64,000 bases of DNA. Source: Nymphaea colorata. Taxonomy: Eukaryota; Streptophyta; Magnoliopsida; Nymphaeales; Nymphaeaceae. The translations under genes were made by a program, and so were the position numbers. Each line of letters begins with the position of its first letter. Positions within the stretch are counted from its first letter, which is position 1. The stretch is taken from positions 19,307,655 to 19,371,654 of the forward strand of contig NC_045143.1 in NCBI RefSeq assembly GCF_008831285.2. The letters run 5' to 3'. This document shows, piece by piece, positions 12,401-23,642 of the stretch. The notes under the pieces are model-generated. The model saw only the letters and a list, made by a program, of their open reading frames with translations. It was not told the DNA's origin and ran no database searches.

Positions 12401-15400
12401 GAGAGTAGGTTGAATAGCCATACCATTAATTTATGTGCGCTTCAAAATGGCCTGCGACATTGCATAATTGCTTGCATCCAATTTGAATGTAGGAAGAAAG
12501 CTTCAGTTGCCTGAATAATTTTTAGATGGTTTTGCCATAATGTTCAATGCTTCTTTTTCAAAAGAGAACAGCATTTCAAGGTTGAAGGAGACGAGTGCAG
12601 CAAGAGTAAGTCAACACTCTTTTAACATGGAAGAGAAATCAGTCCACCAAAAGGACAGCCAAGGTCTGATACCATATAAGATGTAGCCAAAGATGTGCTG
12701 AAATACAAGGCACAAACACATGGTGTGTACTTAGGCACATGAAAGAAGAAGCGTTTAAAATCTGCTTGAGTCGACTGACTTGGATTAGGTCAGTCCGTAT
12801 TAGGCAACGGGTTTAGAATTGGATTGGATTCCCATGAGGACTGATCCAGTGGTGCTTACAAATAAGGTTTGGAAGGATCTGAATGGGAAAAATCATGAAT
12901 ATTGAGTGTTTTACCTTCTGGGAAGGGAAGACCCTAATTGGGGATTAGGGACTCGTGTGCGTGAGTTAGGGTTTGGGCAGGTGGTTCCTTTCTTTGTAAT
13001 CCGTTACGTTAGCAGGAGGCTGACAATGGTATCATAGCCGGTTGTCTTCCTCACCAAACCAAACCACCTTTTCACGCTGTCTGCTTGTGAGGATGAGAGT
13101 CTCACATGTGAGGATGCCGCAGCTCTTGAATACTTCTGCAAGCAATTGGATGAAAAGCACCAAATGATGGACAATTTCATGGAGGCGATAGAAAGGAATG
13201 TTGGGAAGATCGAGCAGTCCCGAGAATTCATGGATAAGAGATTGGGAACGATAATGGCCCAACAAAAGGTTTTCATAGGCCTGTTGGAACAGTTGCTCAA
13301 CATGGCAGATGGTAGGAAGAACACAATCGAGAATATCATTGTTCACGGATAGTCACACAAACCAAGCAACAACTAGAGCACCGGCCCCTCAAGACGAACA
13401 GAAGGCTAATAAGCTCATGAAGCAAGAGCTTATGAGCAGCACAGAGAAGGGCCTACAGGTAAAGGGCCAAAACATCACTGATGTTGACAACAAGGGCATG
13501 GGCTAGTTCTTACGGCGTGACAATGGGATCTTCGATGACCGACCCTACTGACTCATTATGGAGGGAGCAATAGTCAATATTGGTGAGCACGCTTAGGCGA
13601 TGGGGGTGTGTTAGCTCAGTCCACCATGGAATACACTCTTGTTGTATCGCCATCATTAAACAAGCAAGTTGCAAAGTCCACTGGTCTTTCACAAGAGGGG
13701 TTATCGATAGAGTGCTAGGCTGCTCTAGTTGCATCCTTTCGGAAGGATGGAAGACATGTAATGCATCCATGGAAACCACCATGGGTGAAAGGTAGGAATA
13801 GCCAAACGAAATTTGAGGACTCAAGGCCAGTGATGCAAGGTAGATTTGAAAAAGACAAAAAACGAGATGAATGACTTTGGTATGAGGAAGAAAAACATGT
13901 TATGCTTATATAATCCTGACATCTCTCATGCGCAGTGGCCATCTCTGATCGTCCAACGGCTTGTCGACAACCCCACTCGAGCTGCAGTTCCTCGACGAAG
14001 ATCCATTTCCGTCGCCCACACCTTCCAGGGCAAGACAAGCCACCTGAAGGATGCCGAGAATGTCTTTCCTATTCCAGATAGCAACTTCTAGGGCTTCTTG
14101 GAGGAGGTCGGCTATGCGGAACGCCATAGAAGTGCGAGGGCTAACACTTTACCTCACTGTTATCGTACTGTTCCAGGCCTTGTTGGCAAATCCATCTTGA
14201 TAAGATGCAATTCAATAGCATTGGTTGTACGATTCATGAAATTCTACGTGAATGTGAAAATGTTATGAAAAGATTTGAAAAGAAAAAGCATCTTGTCCAT
14301 CATTGTCATATGAAGATTGCTTTGGATAATTGTGAGCACTGTAGGCCTGCGTGGTTGTGGTAACAGTTTGAGGCCACCATGCATACAATTCTCAAATGCA
14401 GATAAAAATGGGGCACTATACGGTGGCTGCAGCAAAAAGACTTTAAAGATGTTGTCCAATGCTATTTGCCCAGCCTTGTTGCAGACTGTGCTTCAAGGTG
14501 ATCCACGAATAGACATAGTTAGCATTTTATGGGTGAATCTCAATGCAATGTCTTGGGTTGAAAATCCCACCAAATCAGAAAGAGGTGAGTTGGCTCTTGA
14601 AGTGGTGATTCAGAGAAGTGCTTTGAAAAATACAGGTGATGCTTGGAGTATTGCCATGGACTGTTGCTGGGTCATGATGATTGATGAGGCACGTTGTATT
14701 CCATATGGTATTCAGCAAATTCAGGAAAGACTGGGGATTTCGTGTGCCTTGGATCAGTCAATCCAGAGGTTATCATCATCTATGAAAAATGTTGCAAAAA
14801 GGGTGATGAAAGAGCACCTTATTTTGGTGGGTAGCAGCATGTCTGGTACCGGTTGGCAAATCTCCACCAGAAATCTGCAGATATCAGCGGGGCTCAACCA
14901 GCGAAGAAGAGATGGACACCCAATTGAGATGTCGTGACACAGTTCTGGAAGAGTTAAAGCAGCATCTAGCAGCTGCACTCAACCGAATGGTGCTGCAATA
15001 TAATAAAAAACACAGAGACCAGTAGTATGCTATGGGAGGTTGGGTTCATTTGAGTCATGGTATAGGGTTCAAACCACCTAAGACGAATAATAAGCTGGCA
15101 CCTCGCTATGTAGGTCCCTACAAGATCAGCCAACCCATAGGAACATTGGCCATGGTCGGGATTGAGAGAGAGATTACCTTCTCCTCTCTTTGCCCTTCCA
15201 CCTCGTCTGCTTGTACCTCCTCTTTCTCCCTCTGCTCCTCTGCCTCCTCTTCTTCTTCCTATGCTCTTCCACCTCCTCTTCTTCTTTCTCTGCTTTTGCC
15301 TCCTCATTCTCTCTCAGCTCTCTCGTTTACTCTTCTTCTTCCTTTGCTTCCGCTTCTTCTTTCTCCCTTGGGCTTCCTTCTTCTTTTTGTTTTTTATTTT

Positions 15401-15955
15401 TCACTTGACACCGAAGGAGCCCGAAACCCTCGGGCTGTACACTACATGCATAAGAACTTGGGTTTTGGGTTTGGACCCTAATATGGATCCACCCACAAAC
15501 TCATCTAAAACAAAATCATGTGGTGTTACAATTAAGGCTTTGATGGGTTTAACTTTCTTGCAAAATCCAACTTCATCCTTCCGATGATTTATGGTTTAGC
15601 AATGATTCCAGCGGCTTCATGGCGTTTCTCTAGATCCACCCACATCGAAGGTACTTCCTTTTTTTAAAACAACAAAATTTGCAACACCTTTTCCATATTG
15701 TCCGGCCAAATTCCTGCCATCTTTCTCACCTATGTCACATGGGTGCTCCTAAGTTTACCACACCTATGTCAATGCCAGTGCTGCTGTTGGTGCTTTTTCG
15801 ACACAGCACATTCGATGCAGCCAGCCAAACTGGTCCAAAACTAACCATTTTAAAGGCACACTTGACTAAACTAGCTTTAATGCAGAAAGTTGATAATGAC
15901 TAAAATGTAAATATAGATAAGGCTAGTAAATAGTTAATTAACTATATAACAAATG

Positions 15956-15999
<44 letters not shown>

Positions 16000-18900
16000 A
16001 TATATATATACACACATATATTTCCTCGCTACACCCTCACCTATTTTTTTTTTTCTAAATTGCCACATCCGCATCTGCACCCTGCACCTTGCACCCATGT
16101 GACATAGTTTCTCTCTTTGTCTAGCATCTCTCTCTCTCTCTCTCTCGTTCTGTGTGTGTGTGTGTGTGTGTGTTGATGTCTGCTAAGTCCTGCTTTACTC
16201 TTTCTCAATATATTATTGTTGACTGTATTTCTCCAACACATATTAAAAGTCTGTTTAACACATGCTCAGCCAAGTCATCGAGTTGACTCATCAAGTTACA
16301 AGTTGATAAGGGAAGAGATGAGTCCCGAGTCACCAACTTCTAAAAAATTAGGAATAACTTAACTGAATAAGAGAAACTGATACAAAAGAGAAAGGCAGCC
16401 AATGGGTTATCTGTTTTAGCCTTTTAGGTGAGCAAGAAGACCACATCCCACTGCCCAAAAAAGAGTTGAAGCTTCGTTCCTCTCTCCATTTACTCTGCTC
16501 TCAAGGTCCAGTGCCATGCTGGTGCCTTGGAGGGTAGATAAAACACCTTCACCTTGGTGTCTCGTGCTCCACTCATATGGCATAAGAGCACTTCCACAAG
16601 ATTTCAACTGGCAAGGCATTCATCTTTAAACCCCCAGCCTGACCAGCTACATTATGCCCTTTGGGGGCAATCAATCGGCTAGCCCTGGGAGCTAGCTCAT
16701 TGCTGCACAATGAACAACAAAAAATAAAGATAAAAATCAGAAAATTATAAAAAAAGGTGTAACAACCTAGCCTCCTCCCGTCGAGCTCCTAATTTGGCAG
16801 ATCTCAGCTGCCTCCTAGTAGCTTTGGTTCCATTATGGAAAAAGTTAGAATCCATGGTAATTAATTACTTAACCAACCCCCTTGTAAGCCCTGGAAGATT
16901 TCCATCTTCTATATGGGAACAAACTTTCCATTATGGGGTTTTACAAAGAGAATAAAAATTGTAAAAATTAATCCTATATAAATCACATATATATATGTAT
17001 ATATATATACTTATATTTCATAATATATTGTGTGTGTGTGTGTATAAACATTTTATGACAAATATGGGGTGCATGTTTGATTTAGGTAGATATTTTGCAT
17101 AGGAGCTAACACATAAGCTGAAACAAAAGCATGTGTTTTGGTGAAAAATGGCAATCTGCAGAATTATGTTAATTTGTCAAGGGCCTGCTTGGCTATTTTT
17201 GTGTCTTTCACAAGTCATAGTCACTGCTGTCTCCTTTGTAATTTCTTTAAGGTGATTGAGCAGTCTGGCAGTCTTCAACCAGCAGATTTAATGTTTAAGG
17301 ACTTGCCTGCAGTGATTACAACAGTAGTCGGCCGCATGGTAATTTCTGTTATACTTGAGCATCCACTCTCTAATTGGTTCACGTGATGAAAATCTTTTCT
17401 GCATAGGTTTACTGACTAGATTATTTAATTCATTTATCTTGTTTGTCTTCTTGCCATTGACTGAAGGAAGTAAACAAGTGTGCCTCTCCCTGTTTCCCTT
17501 TCCTTTTTTTTTTTCAAACCTAAGGTTTTCCCTAACTCCTGAAAAGGGGCCTTCTTCGTGAAGGGAGAACAATATAACTCATAAAATACGCTTTAATACT
17601 CTTTTTTTGTTCTAATATTTATTGAAATAATACATTCTGAAACTCATTCTTTGCTTGATTTTCAGTATCAGTAACTTCCAGTTTTCTGACCGCAAGGTTG
17701 TGTAACCTAGTAGGTGGAAATGTATGGCGCTAGGATTGGATTTTCCTAAGTTTACATGTCAACTTGGTGCCTATGTCTATATACATTCACAATTGGTTGA
17801 TGAACACATTACCGTTTACAAGCTTCTCATGTTGAATTGCACTTATGCCAAGTTCATGAGGCCCAGGACCTATAGCCAACAATGATGTGGGATATTATGT
17901 AAAAGTAAGCATTGCTTTGATACCATTTGTGATGGCTTGTTCGAAAACTGACCTAAGTCCTGTTTGATGGATGTCAATTCACTTTTAGTATGTATTAGTT
18001 CAACATCCAAAAGAATTATGAACCAGGATACATAGTAATTGGTTCCAAGGATTCATAAACATCATTTACTATATAAAACTAATGGCCATCAGATTATTTC
18101 CAAGCCATCTTGTGCATGGGACGTAGCATATATGTGCATCATTTGACTTATTACATTTTGGAAAAAAGAACATGATTATAGTTTGTTCTGAGAAATACAA
18201 TGCTAGTAATACATGCCAACTCGCTATGTTTTTTATTATTTTTTCTTCAACATATGTATGTCCATCCTAGTTTAGTCTCTCCATTGTCATAATTTAGATT
18301 TCTGGCTCCACCTTGTTGGTTTTTTTTAAACTTAGTTTAAATGTCTAGCTCTGCTGTCAAACCTAATTTAGATTTTTAGCTCCATTATGAAAGAGGATGG
18401 AAAAGCTTGGCAAGTTTTGGAGTCAACACTAAATAAATCAAGCCTCAAGGGCTTTGTCCTAGCTGGTTGGACCAGAGGGTAGTAGAAGGCAAGTCCCTGG
18501 TTCGATTCGAGTGGGTTGACTGCAAGCTGATGCAGCCCTAGGCCCTACTCGTTCCTCACCGAAACAGTAAATGAATCAATGGCTTGTATTGGCAGCTTCA
18601 AATGATGGTCTTCATTTTAGTTGGACTTTATTTCTCCAACTTGAAGTTACAACAAAGGGCATGCACATTACCTTTTTGATGACTCATTCATGTGATACTT
18701 CTCCATAATGATATGCATGAAGTGGTTATTCATGTGTGCTGGTGTAGGCAGTTTCTAAAGGAAGACAAGGGAGGGAAGCGCAGAATGTAGTCCGGGTATG
18801 GTTGTCTCTTTGGATCTTTTGTGTATTTTTTGTGTGGCTTTTTTGCTCTTCTTACTTGATGAAAATAGTTGAGTATTGGTCTGTTATCACCTAATGCAGG

Positions 18901-20207
18901 TATATCTAGCAAATTTGCGCCTTAAGGCTGTTGGTACAGATGTGCTGATAATTGCATATGAACCGATACTAATAAAGTAAGTTTCTGCTACTTTTTTTGC
19001 ATTTATTCCCAAACAAATGGTTAACAATCTATAGAAACGTCTTGCCTAGTGGGGGTCCTTTGTGTTGATAATATTTTTGCAAGGGAACTGAGAATGCCAG
19101 TTGCATGGACTTCAGTTTTTGTAGCTATGTGATTGTATTTATTAGAAATTACTTTGGTCTTTATTTTTTGTAGCTCTGTGATCGCCTTTATTAGAAATTC
19201 CTTCGTCTCCTTGACAAGCTAGTAGAGCGTACCAAGTCAGATGGGAAATTGCTGCTCTTCTGTCATTTTGTGACACAATGTTATGTATTTGAGTGCCTTC
19301 TTGTAGGTAAACAAGGTACTAGCAATTGACTATAACTTTGAAAGTAGTCAATCTGCTGTTCTACAGTAATTGAAGGACCTTGTACTCATGCACACGTGTT
19401 TATGGTTGCCATGTTCTTGGACCTATGTCATCCAAAGAGTTATGCACTGTCTGAGCAGTAGACCTTGCCTAGGAACAGTAAACCGATCTAAACAGAAAAC
19501 AAATAAATATTAAAAACTAATATCTTTATGCTCATTACATAATTAACTCGTAGATAAACACATGAACAATTAACAACATTAAAACAATAGATAATTGTGT
19601 TAACTCTATATTCTCTTAAGGAATACCATAACTGAATAATATTAGCAAATGAATAACATTCTTACTTGACAGCAGCTACACAGGGAATGCAATTTCGGGA
19701 AAAAGAAACAAGGGGGGAGCAACAAAATCATTAGGAAGTGAAAAAGCAGCAGTGTCCTGACACAGAAGAAGAAAAGTGGTTAGCAAGAAATTGAGTAACG
19801 GAGGAAGGGTGTATGGTTTAGGCACATTAGGCTTGAACCTACTGCAAATGGGCTGTGTGCCAAACCCAACTTCAGCACGGGCAGGTTGTCCTTTGGGTGT
19901 AGCTGTTAGTAATTAATGGTTTTTGTGTGATGGCTCTTTGTTACAGTAGCATTAGAAGCGTAATGTGATCTTATTCTGTTCATTTCTCGTTGTACAAATG
20001 TCATCTTAGTTCAATGAACGTGACACAGTGGCTACTTGAATCATTTGCAGTGCCTTGAGTGAAACTTCATTGACTGTAGGAGCTGGTTTGGCGGTTCCTG
20101 CTGCACAATCTGAACTTCTTCCAGTTTCAGAGGTGTTCAAATTTGCAATCGTAAGCTTCAAAGTTAATGATTGGAACCTCTTTGGAGTTGTGGATCATAC
20201 TCCATGA
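9427..20207 (+). CDS. MOG1: MOG1/RANGRF-like Ran-binding protein, seven exons
   Basis: Exons by translation and GT/AG sites: 9427-9501, 9601-9636, 9931-10068, 17252-17338, 18748-18795, 18900-18976, 20051-20207 (stop 20205-20207). All phases join to 205 residues, close to family length. Recognisable MOG1 stretches are ERLLFGGAISSAFP, then IREVPDHQEVF, SRDESLFFELLDLK, WFLQDLANEQDA, AVITTVVGRMAVSKGRQ, VYLANLRLK and the C-terminal SFKVNDWNLFG. The protein family (Mog1/PsbP fold) binds Ran GTPase and affects nucleotide release in nuclear transport; a role in this plant is inferred from the family. Intron 3 is 7.2 kb and full of retrotransposon remnants, yet the coding exons have no stops or frameshifts, so the gene looks functional. 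Exon 1 uses the only suitable ATG. Confidence 0.9.
10655..11520 (+). repeat. Diverged tandem repeats in MOG1 intron 3
   Basis: Units begin TGACCCTTGAAATTGA at about 10655 and 10801, TGACTCCTGAAATTGA at 11325 and TGGCTCCTGAAGTTGA at 11439. Each continues with similar sequence (TTATCAGATTTGATATG, then CTAAGATCT, then GTCCAACCA). The middle 500 bp contains a further partial unit near 11210. Confidence 0.7.
11520..11990 (+). pseudogene. Ty3-gypsy gag remnant
   Basis: Broken frames give IDQYLKVVSIEEED, WEEMKKELKGLFASI, KSFITSML and DKLVCLLTGLQSWSQID, which follow the order of the plant gypsy gag core (YL...W..F...L...F...GL..WAQ..L). Stops and frame changes interrupt it. It lies on the same strand as the host gene, inside intron 3. 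Confidence 0.65.
11990..12674 (-). pseudogene. Ty1-copia gag remnant with zinc knuckle and primer-binding site
   Basis: The minus strand reads TGGTATCAGACC at 12674-12663 (primer-binding site), then a broken gag start near 12540 (MAKPSKNYSGN, LDASNYAM) and a zinc knuckle C-x2-C-x4-H-x4-C (CDFCHEPGHIRPQC) at about 12165-12120. Much of the central gag is deleted and there are stops. It is antisense to the host gene. Confidence 0.7.
13027..13506 (+). pseudogene. Ty3-gypsy primer-binding site and gag N-terminal remnant
   Basis: TGGTATCATAGCC at 13027-13039 follows an LTR-like end ...TGACA (13025). Downstream frames at 13146-13352 and 13309-13506 encode a charged helical segment (MDEKHQMMDNFMEAIERN...) typical of the coiled N-terminal part of plant gypsy gag. 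The frame is broken near 13350. The LTR left border is not resolved (between about 12684 and 12780). Confidence 0.55.
14317..14937 (+). CDS. Unrecognised 206-aa open reading frame in MOG1 intron 3
   Basis: The longest open frame in the intron. I do not recognise it. The C-terminal half is predicted helical (IQQIQERLGISCALDQSIQRL); there is no signal peptide or membrane segment, and two CC/WW-rich spots near the middle. It lies directly upstream of a gypsy integrase tail in the same orientation, so it could be non-conserved retrotransposon sequence or captured DNA. It may also be chance openness. Confidence 0.2.
   Translation: MLWIIVSTVGLRGCGNSLRPPCIQFSNADKNGALYGGCSKKTLKMLSNAICPALLQTVLQGDPRIDIVSILWVNLNAMSWVENPTKSERGELALEVVIQRSALKNTGDAWSIAMDCCWVMMIDEARCIPYGIQQIQERLGISCALDQSIQRLSSSMKNVAKRVMKEHLILVGSSMSGTGWQISTRNLQISAGLNQRRRDGHPIEMS
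14940..15170 (+). pseudogene. Ty3-gypsy integrase C-terminal remnant
   Basis: Translation gives LEELKQHLAAALNRM, then after a stop GGWVHLSHGIGFKPP and KLAPRYVGPYKISQPIG. This is the conserved end of gypsy integrase (…RM…, GDWV.L…, KL.PR..GPY.I...IG). A stop at about 15025 and loss of everything upstream show it is a relic, possibly of the same insertion as the gag at 13146. Confidence 0.75.
15170..15400. repeat. CT-rich low-complexity tract
   Basis: About 230 bp of pyrimidine-rich triplets (TCC, CTT, TTC). It produces long Leu/Ser/Phe-rich open frames in all three plus frames and Arg/Lys/Gly-rich ones on the other strand, which I treat as artefacts. Confidence 0.85.
15957..16021. repeat. (TA)n(TG)n(TA)n(CA) microsatellite
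   Basis: Alternating TA, TG, TA and CA runs over about 65 bp; a second (CT)n(TG)n microsatellite is at 16127-16172 and a TA/TG one at 16985-17043, all in MOG1 intron 3. Confidence 0.9.
17914..17925 (-). other. Primer-binding site remnant of a minus-strand LTR element
   Basis: The minus strand reads TGGTATCAAAGC, one change from the methionine-tRNA primer site. An LTR end (…CATCACA) precedes it by two bases. No coding remnant is seen downstream, so it may be a TRIM or solo-LTR scar in MOG1 intron 4. Confidence 0.45.
18447..18575 (+). mobile_element. Putative tRNA-derived SINE fragment
   Basis: An A-box-like TAGCTGGTTGG (18460-18470) is followed about 30 bases later by a B-box-like GGTTCGATTCG (18499-18509), the internal RNA polymerase III promoter spacing of tRNA-derived SINEs. 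It lies in MOG1 intron 4. Target duplications and the tail were not resolved. Confidence 0.45.
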
Positions 20208-21972
20208 GCAGGTTGAAGCCTTACCAGTGAAGGTATATTCTCTCTACCTAACGCTTAAAATATGCCATACTTAACAGATACAGCCGGGACAGTACGCCTG
20301 TCAGAGCATATTCACAAAGAACTTTATGTAAGTGCTCATTGTAGTCATTCCTATCAACATCTTTTCAGTGATGTGGTCCAACAAATTTGCTGTATCTTGA
20401 TTAGGTTGTCTTTTGGCATAAGACTGCTGTGGTACCTTTTCTGCCGATGAGGAAAGTCCTTTCTCTGACTTCATAATATTGAATATGCTTCCTCTTCTCC
20501 ACACAATTTTTTTTTGCTTTCCAAAATTTGTTATAAAACTCCTTTCCTTAATCTACTTAGAGTATATTTTGTAACTCCCCCAAACGTTTAGTCGTGTCTG
20601 AAATTGTAAAGAAACTTAGATGAATTATAACTTTTTTGGGATTATAATTAAAGTTACTAGAGGGCAGGTTGAGATCCATTAAACTAGATTATTATGGTGG
20701 TATTAGAGCCGGTTCAACACTTTGATCTGAGGTTCCACATGCACAAACGTGTATGCCTTAAGAAGGGTGAATTGTAAAATAGCAAAATTTTAATCCTGGT
20801 TGCGAAAAATGTTGGGGAACTTACAAAAGGAAATTGTTGAGAAATTAGTTGTTTAGTTTCTTGCTTTTTGGAATTGGAATGGAAGTTATTAGGGGATGGG
20901 TTGGGATCTGCCAAATTGGTTAGTTACATGTTTCCTCCAATATCAAGCCATTGCCCCAAATTGTTTCATATGGAAGTGGACGTTTTCAGTTTTATGGTTC
21001 TTGAAAATTTGAGTGGTGCTATGGCAGGCTCTTAAATAGAACCCTTAAATAGAACCACAGTATTTTTGGGTGAACAAGAATTTAATAACCCACAACCCAA
21101 ATGGGCTCTTAAATGGAACACAGTATTTTTGGGTGAACAAGAATTTAATAGCCAACAACCTAAAGAGGCCTAAAATGCCCCTTATTCCTTTTGTCTATGA
21201 GGTCTTATGCTATCACGCTATAGTAGTGCACCATTCAACTTAAGTATCATGTCCCATCACCTAATAGGAATCAAACTAGAGAAACGTTTTATACATGCCC
21301 TTAGCCAAACCAGCTACTATACCCATTGAAGTGTAACAACAGTATTTGAACCTGGGTATCTTTCCTTTTAGTTTTTTCTTTTTTCTTTTTTACTTTAAAC
21401 ACCAGTTATCCAGCCACTGGTGCTAGTAGAGAACTTGTATATATTTAAAATAATACCTAGGAAAGATTTAATAAGGTCTAAATAACCAGGGAAGAGAGCA
21501 AAGAATATTTAAGATGATATATGTCAACACTAGAAAATGATTCTTGCTGAGGTGTGTTAACCATTAATGTGTATGAATGATAGCGTGGGGAAAAAGTATG
21601 TCACCCACGGTTTTGTGGCTGTAGTGTAGTTGAACTACTTAGAGTAGTTTGAGTAATCTCATCATTTAATAAAGAAACTAAAATTAATTCAAACTAATTT
21701 CTATAGCCTGTTGTTCAAATGAACATGGTATAAGTAGTTTTTTTGTGTTTCAGAGAAAATGAATGACTACATATGGTAGCATTATAAGTGATTAAAAGAT
21801 CTACAAGTACGAGAATGCAAGAGGAAGCATACAAGGGAGATTCAATCACAACCCCAGGGCATTTAACTTGAGACTTGGTTGTGTCCCTGCCGGCCATGAT
21901 CCCATTTGGTAGGTTCAGCAAATAAGACCCACCATCTAGACACCCTTTCCTTATTCAATCATAAGATATTAT
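20208..21972. other. Intergenic region downstream of the MOG1-like gene
   Basis: No gene recognised. An LTR-like start TGTAACTCCC (about 20573) and a primer-site-like TGGTATTAGAGCC (20698-20710) suggest an eroded LTR element on the plus strand. Confidence 0.4.
21027..21180 (+). repeat. 77-bp imperfect tandem duplication
   Basis: Two copies starting GGCTCTTAAAT at 21027 and 21104 share CAGTATTTTTGGGTGAACAA and the following AGAATTTAATA. Not coding. Confidence 0.8.
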
Positions 21973-22121
21973 GGGCCGTTTGGCAATAGTAATACATTGT
22001 TATTTTCATAGCCTTTAAAAATGATATTAAATTGGAGCAATAATATGTAGTGTTTCATTAGTTTTTTTTTTGTGCTAAATTTATGGTACTATAACACTAT
22101 GTTATTGTTTCCAAATGGCCC
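21973..22121. mobile_element. MITE, about 150 bp
   Basis: It begins GGGCCGTTTGGCAA and ends TTGTTTCCAAATGGCCC, imperfect terminal inverted repeats. The subterminal part (AATACATTGTT) matches the MITE at 32853-33012, so the two are one family. It has no coding capacity. No target duplication could be fixed, so the superfamily is open (PIF/Harbinger-like or hAT-like). Confidence 0.65.
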
Positions 22122-22126
22122 TTTAG

Positions 22127-22265
22127 GGGCTCTTTGGCAACCATAACAAATTATTATTGTTTGATAAATCTGTTAAAAAATTGAGATAGATTCATGGCGT
22201 GTGTTTCATGAATTGTCTCCATTCATAAAACAATAACATTTTGTTGTTATTGCCAAATGGTTTTA
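22127..22265. mobile_element. MITE-like foldback segment
   Basis: GGGGCTCTTTGGCAACCATAAC at the left is answered at the right by an inverse complement around GTTATTGCCAAATGG. The TTTGGCAA core is shared with the neighbouring MITE, from which it is separated by five bases. The right arm is also the start of the dispersed repeat at 22206. Confidence 0.5.
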
Positions 22266-22703
22266 AAGGGACAAGTTTGCCCTTCATATTCAAAATGAAT
22301 GAAGGACGATAATAATCACAGCCACTCGAGCCATGGTTGAGGGACAATTCTGCCTAATAGTTGAAAGATAATTCTATCAGTGACAATTCAGACCCCAACC
22401 CAGATCCAAAGCCCTATGGCCTAAACCATTAATAACATGCTTCAATCCTTAAAACCGTAAATTCGAAGAGTTTGATGTCAAATCACAACCATCTGGGGAA
22501 GTGGCGGAGGGGCTACTGATTACTTCCGTGGCCTAAATTGCCAGAGTTCCCTTAAATCATGTATGCTATTAAGCCTGAAGGACGAACCATAAATCAAAGG
22601 CCAATAAGCCTCGTGCCGTAGTCATTTTGTTGTGTGATTGACCCAACATATTAAAGAATAAAAAATGAAAATCATTGAGCATGTCGCTTTTATTGTGAGA
22701 ACT
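22206..22703 (+). repeat. Dispersed repeat, copy 2
   Basis: Same orientation match to 3956-4434, with a 20-base or so extra block around 22330. No coding sequence. Its 5' end overlaps the MITE-like foldback. Confidence 0.8.
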
Positions 22704-23006
22704 CTAGCCTCGGATTTTATGTCACCAAAATGATCACATCTCAAATGTTAAACCAAATCAAAGGGCATTTCGTTTTGAAATCTTCCGTGACAGCAGGTGC
22801 ACTTGTTCGTACCAAGTGTGGACCCTGACATGGACATGTCCTTTTGATTGGGGTTTCAAGGTGGGATATGTAATTCTAATCTATACCAGTGATATTCGTC
22901 ACTGGTGCAGATACACTGGCGATCGTTTCTGCCTATACCTGACAAAATGTCACCGCGATAGTTCAATACCGGTGGCCTTGCCCTGTCCAAAAGACCCAAA
23001 TCAAAT

Positions 23007-23077
23007 CTTCTCAAGTAGAATTTGAATATACGACCAGTCAACTAACAGCCAACTGCTCTACCACGAGCTACTTAGTA
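23007..23077 (-). pseudogene. trnN-GUU: Degenerate organellar-type tRNA-Asn (GUU)
   Basis: The minus strand reads AGTAGCTCGTGGTAGAGCAG, then the anticodon arm GGCTGTTAGTTGAC with GTT, then GGTCGTATATTCAAATTC and ACTTGAGAAG. This resembles plastid trnN-GUU, which also occurs in plant mitochondria. Substitutions in the D arm, acceptor stem and T arm disrupt pairing, so it is best read as a nuclear insertion of organelle DNA that has decayed. No neighbouring organellar gene was recognised. Confidence 0.7.
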
Positions 23078-23642
23078 TTGGATTGGGTTTTTGAAAATAA
23101 TCTTTCATGGTTTTGATGTTCGTGAATGATGGGTTTTCGGTCGTTTTCTATGTGGGGTTATAGTGTGATTTGACTATCAAGAATGTTTCGGCAGGGATTT
23201 TATTTTTTGTCTATCTCTGTTGAATGGTGAACGTCTTCTTCTTTAATCTTTTTCCCTTTATCAGTCTTCTGTTTTGTTCTTGCCAATATTTTTTTTTTTA
23301 TATATATCAACTCTTAACTTTTCTTAGGCAAAAGAAAAGAACAAAAACAAAGGCAAACAAATTTAGTTAGCCTCATGATAAAGGTACAGGTAGAGAGGTA
23401 TTTATTTCTACCATTAACGAATTTACCTCCTATTATGAGAATTAGGGACCCATTCAGAGCATTAGCTCTTACTTTGAACCATTCAAACGTACTTAAAGCA
23501 TTTCTATGAGCAAGCCGATAGTTTGGGCGTCTTTGCACTATCGCCTATAAATTTTTTCCCCGCGCTCTCGTCTTCTTCAAAGTCTTGCAATAAAGCAACT
23601 TCCCTCCTTGCATGAGCCCTTTGAGGGAGAGAGATAACAACA

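Larger units (their letters stand above)
10069..17251 (+). other. Intron 3 of the MOG1-like gene, transposon-laden
   Basis: Starts GTAAGA and ends TTTAAG. It contains diverged tandem repeats (10655-11520), a gypsy gag remnant, a minus-strand copia remnant, a gypsy LTR/primer-site/gag and integrase remnant, a CT-rich tract and microsatellites. Gag genes on both strands show at least three separate insertions. Confidence 0.8.

Noticed and set aside
15032-15587. Several 70-150 aa Leu/Ser/Phe-rich open frames
   Set aside because: They arise from the CT-rich low-complexity tract and are open in several frames at once.
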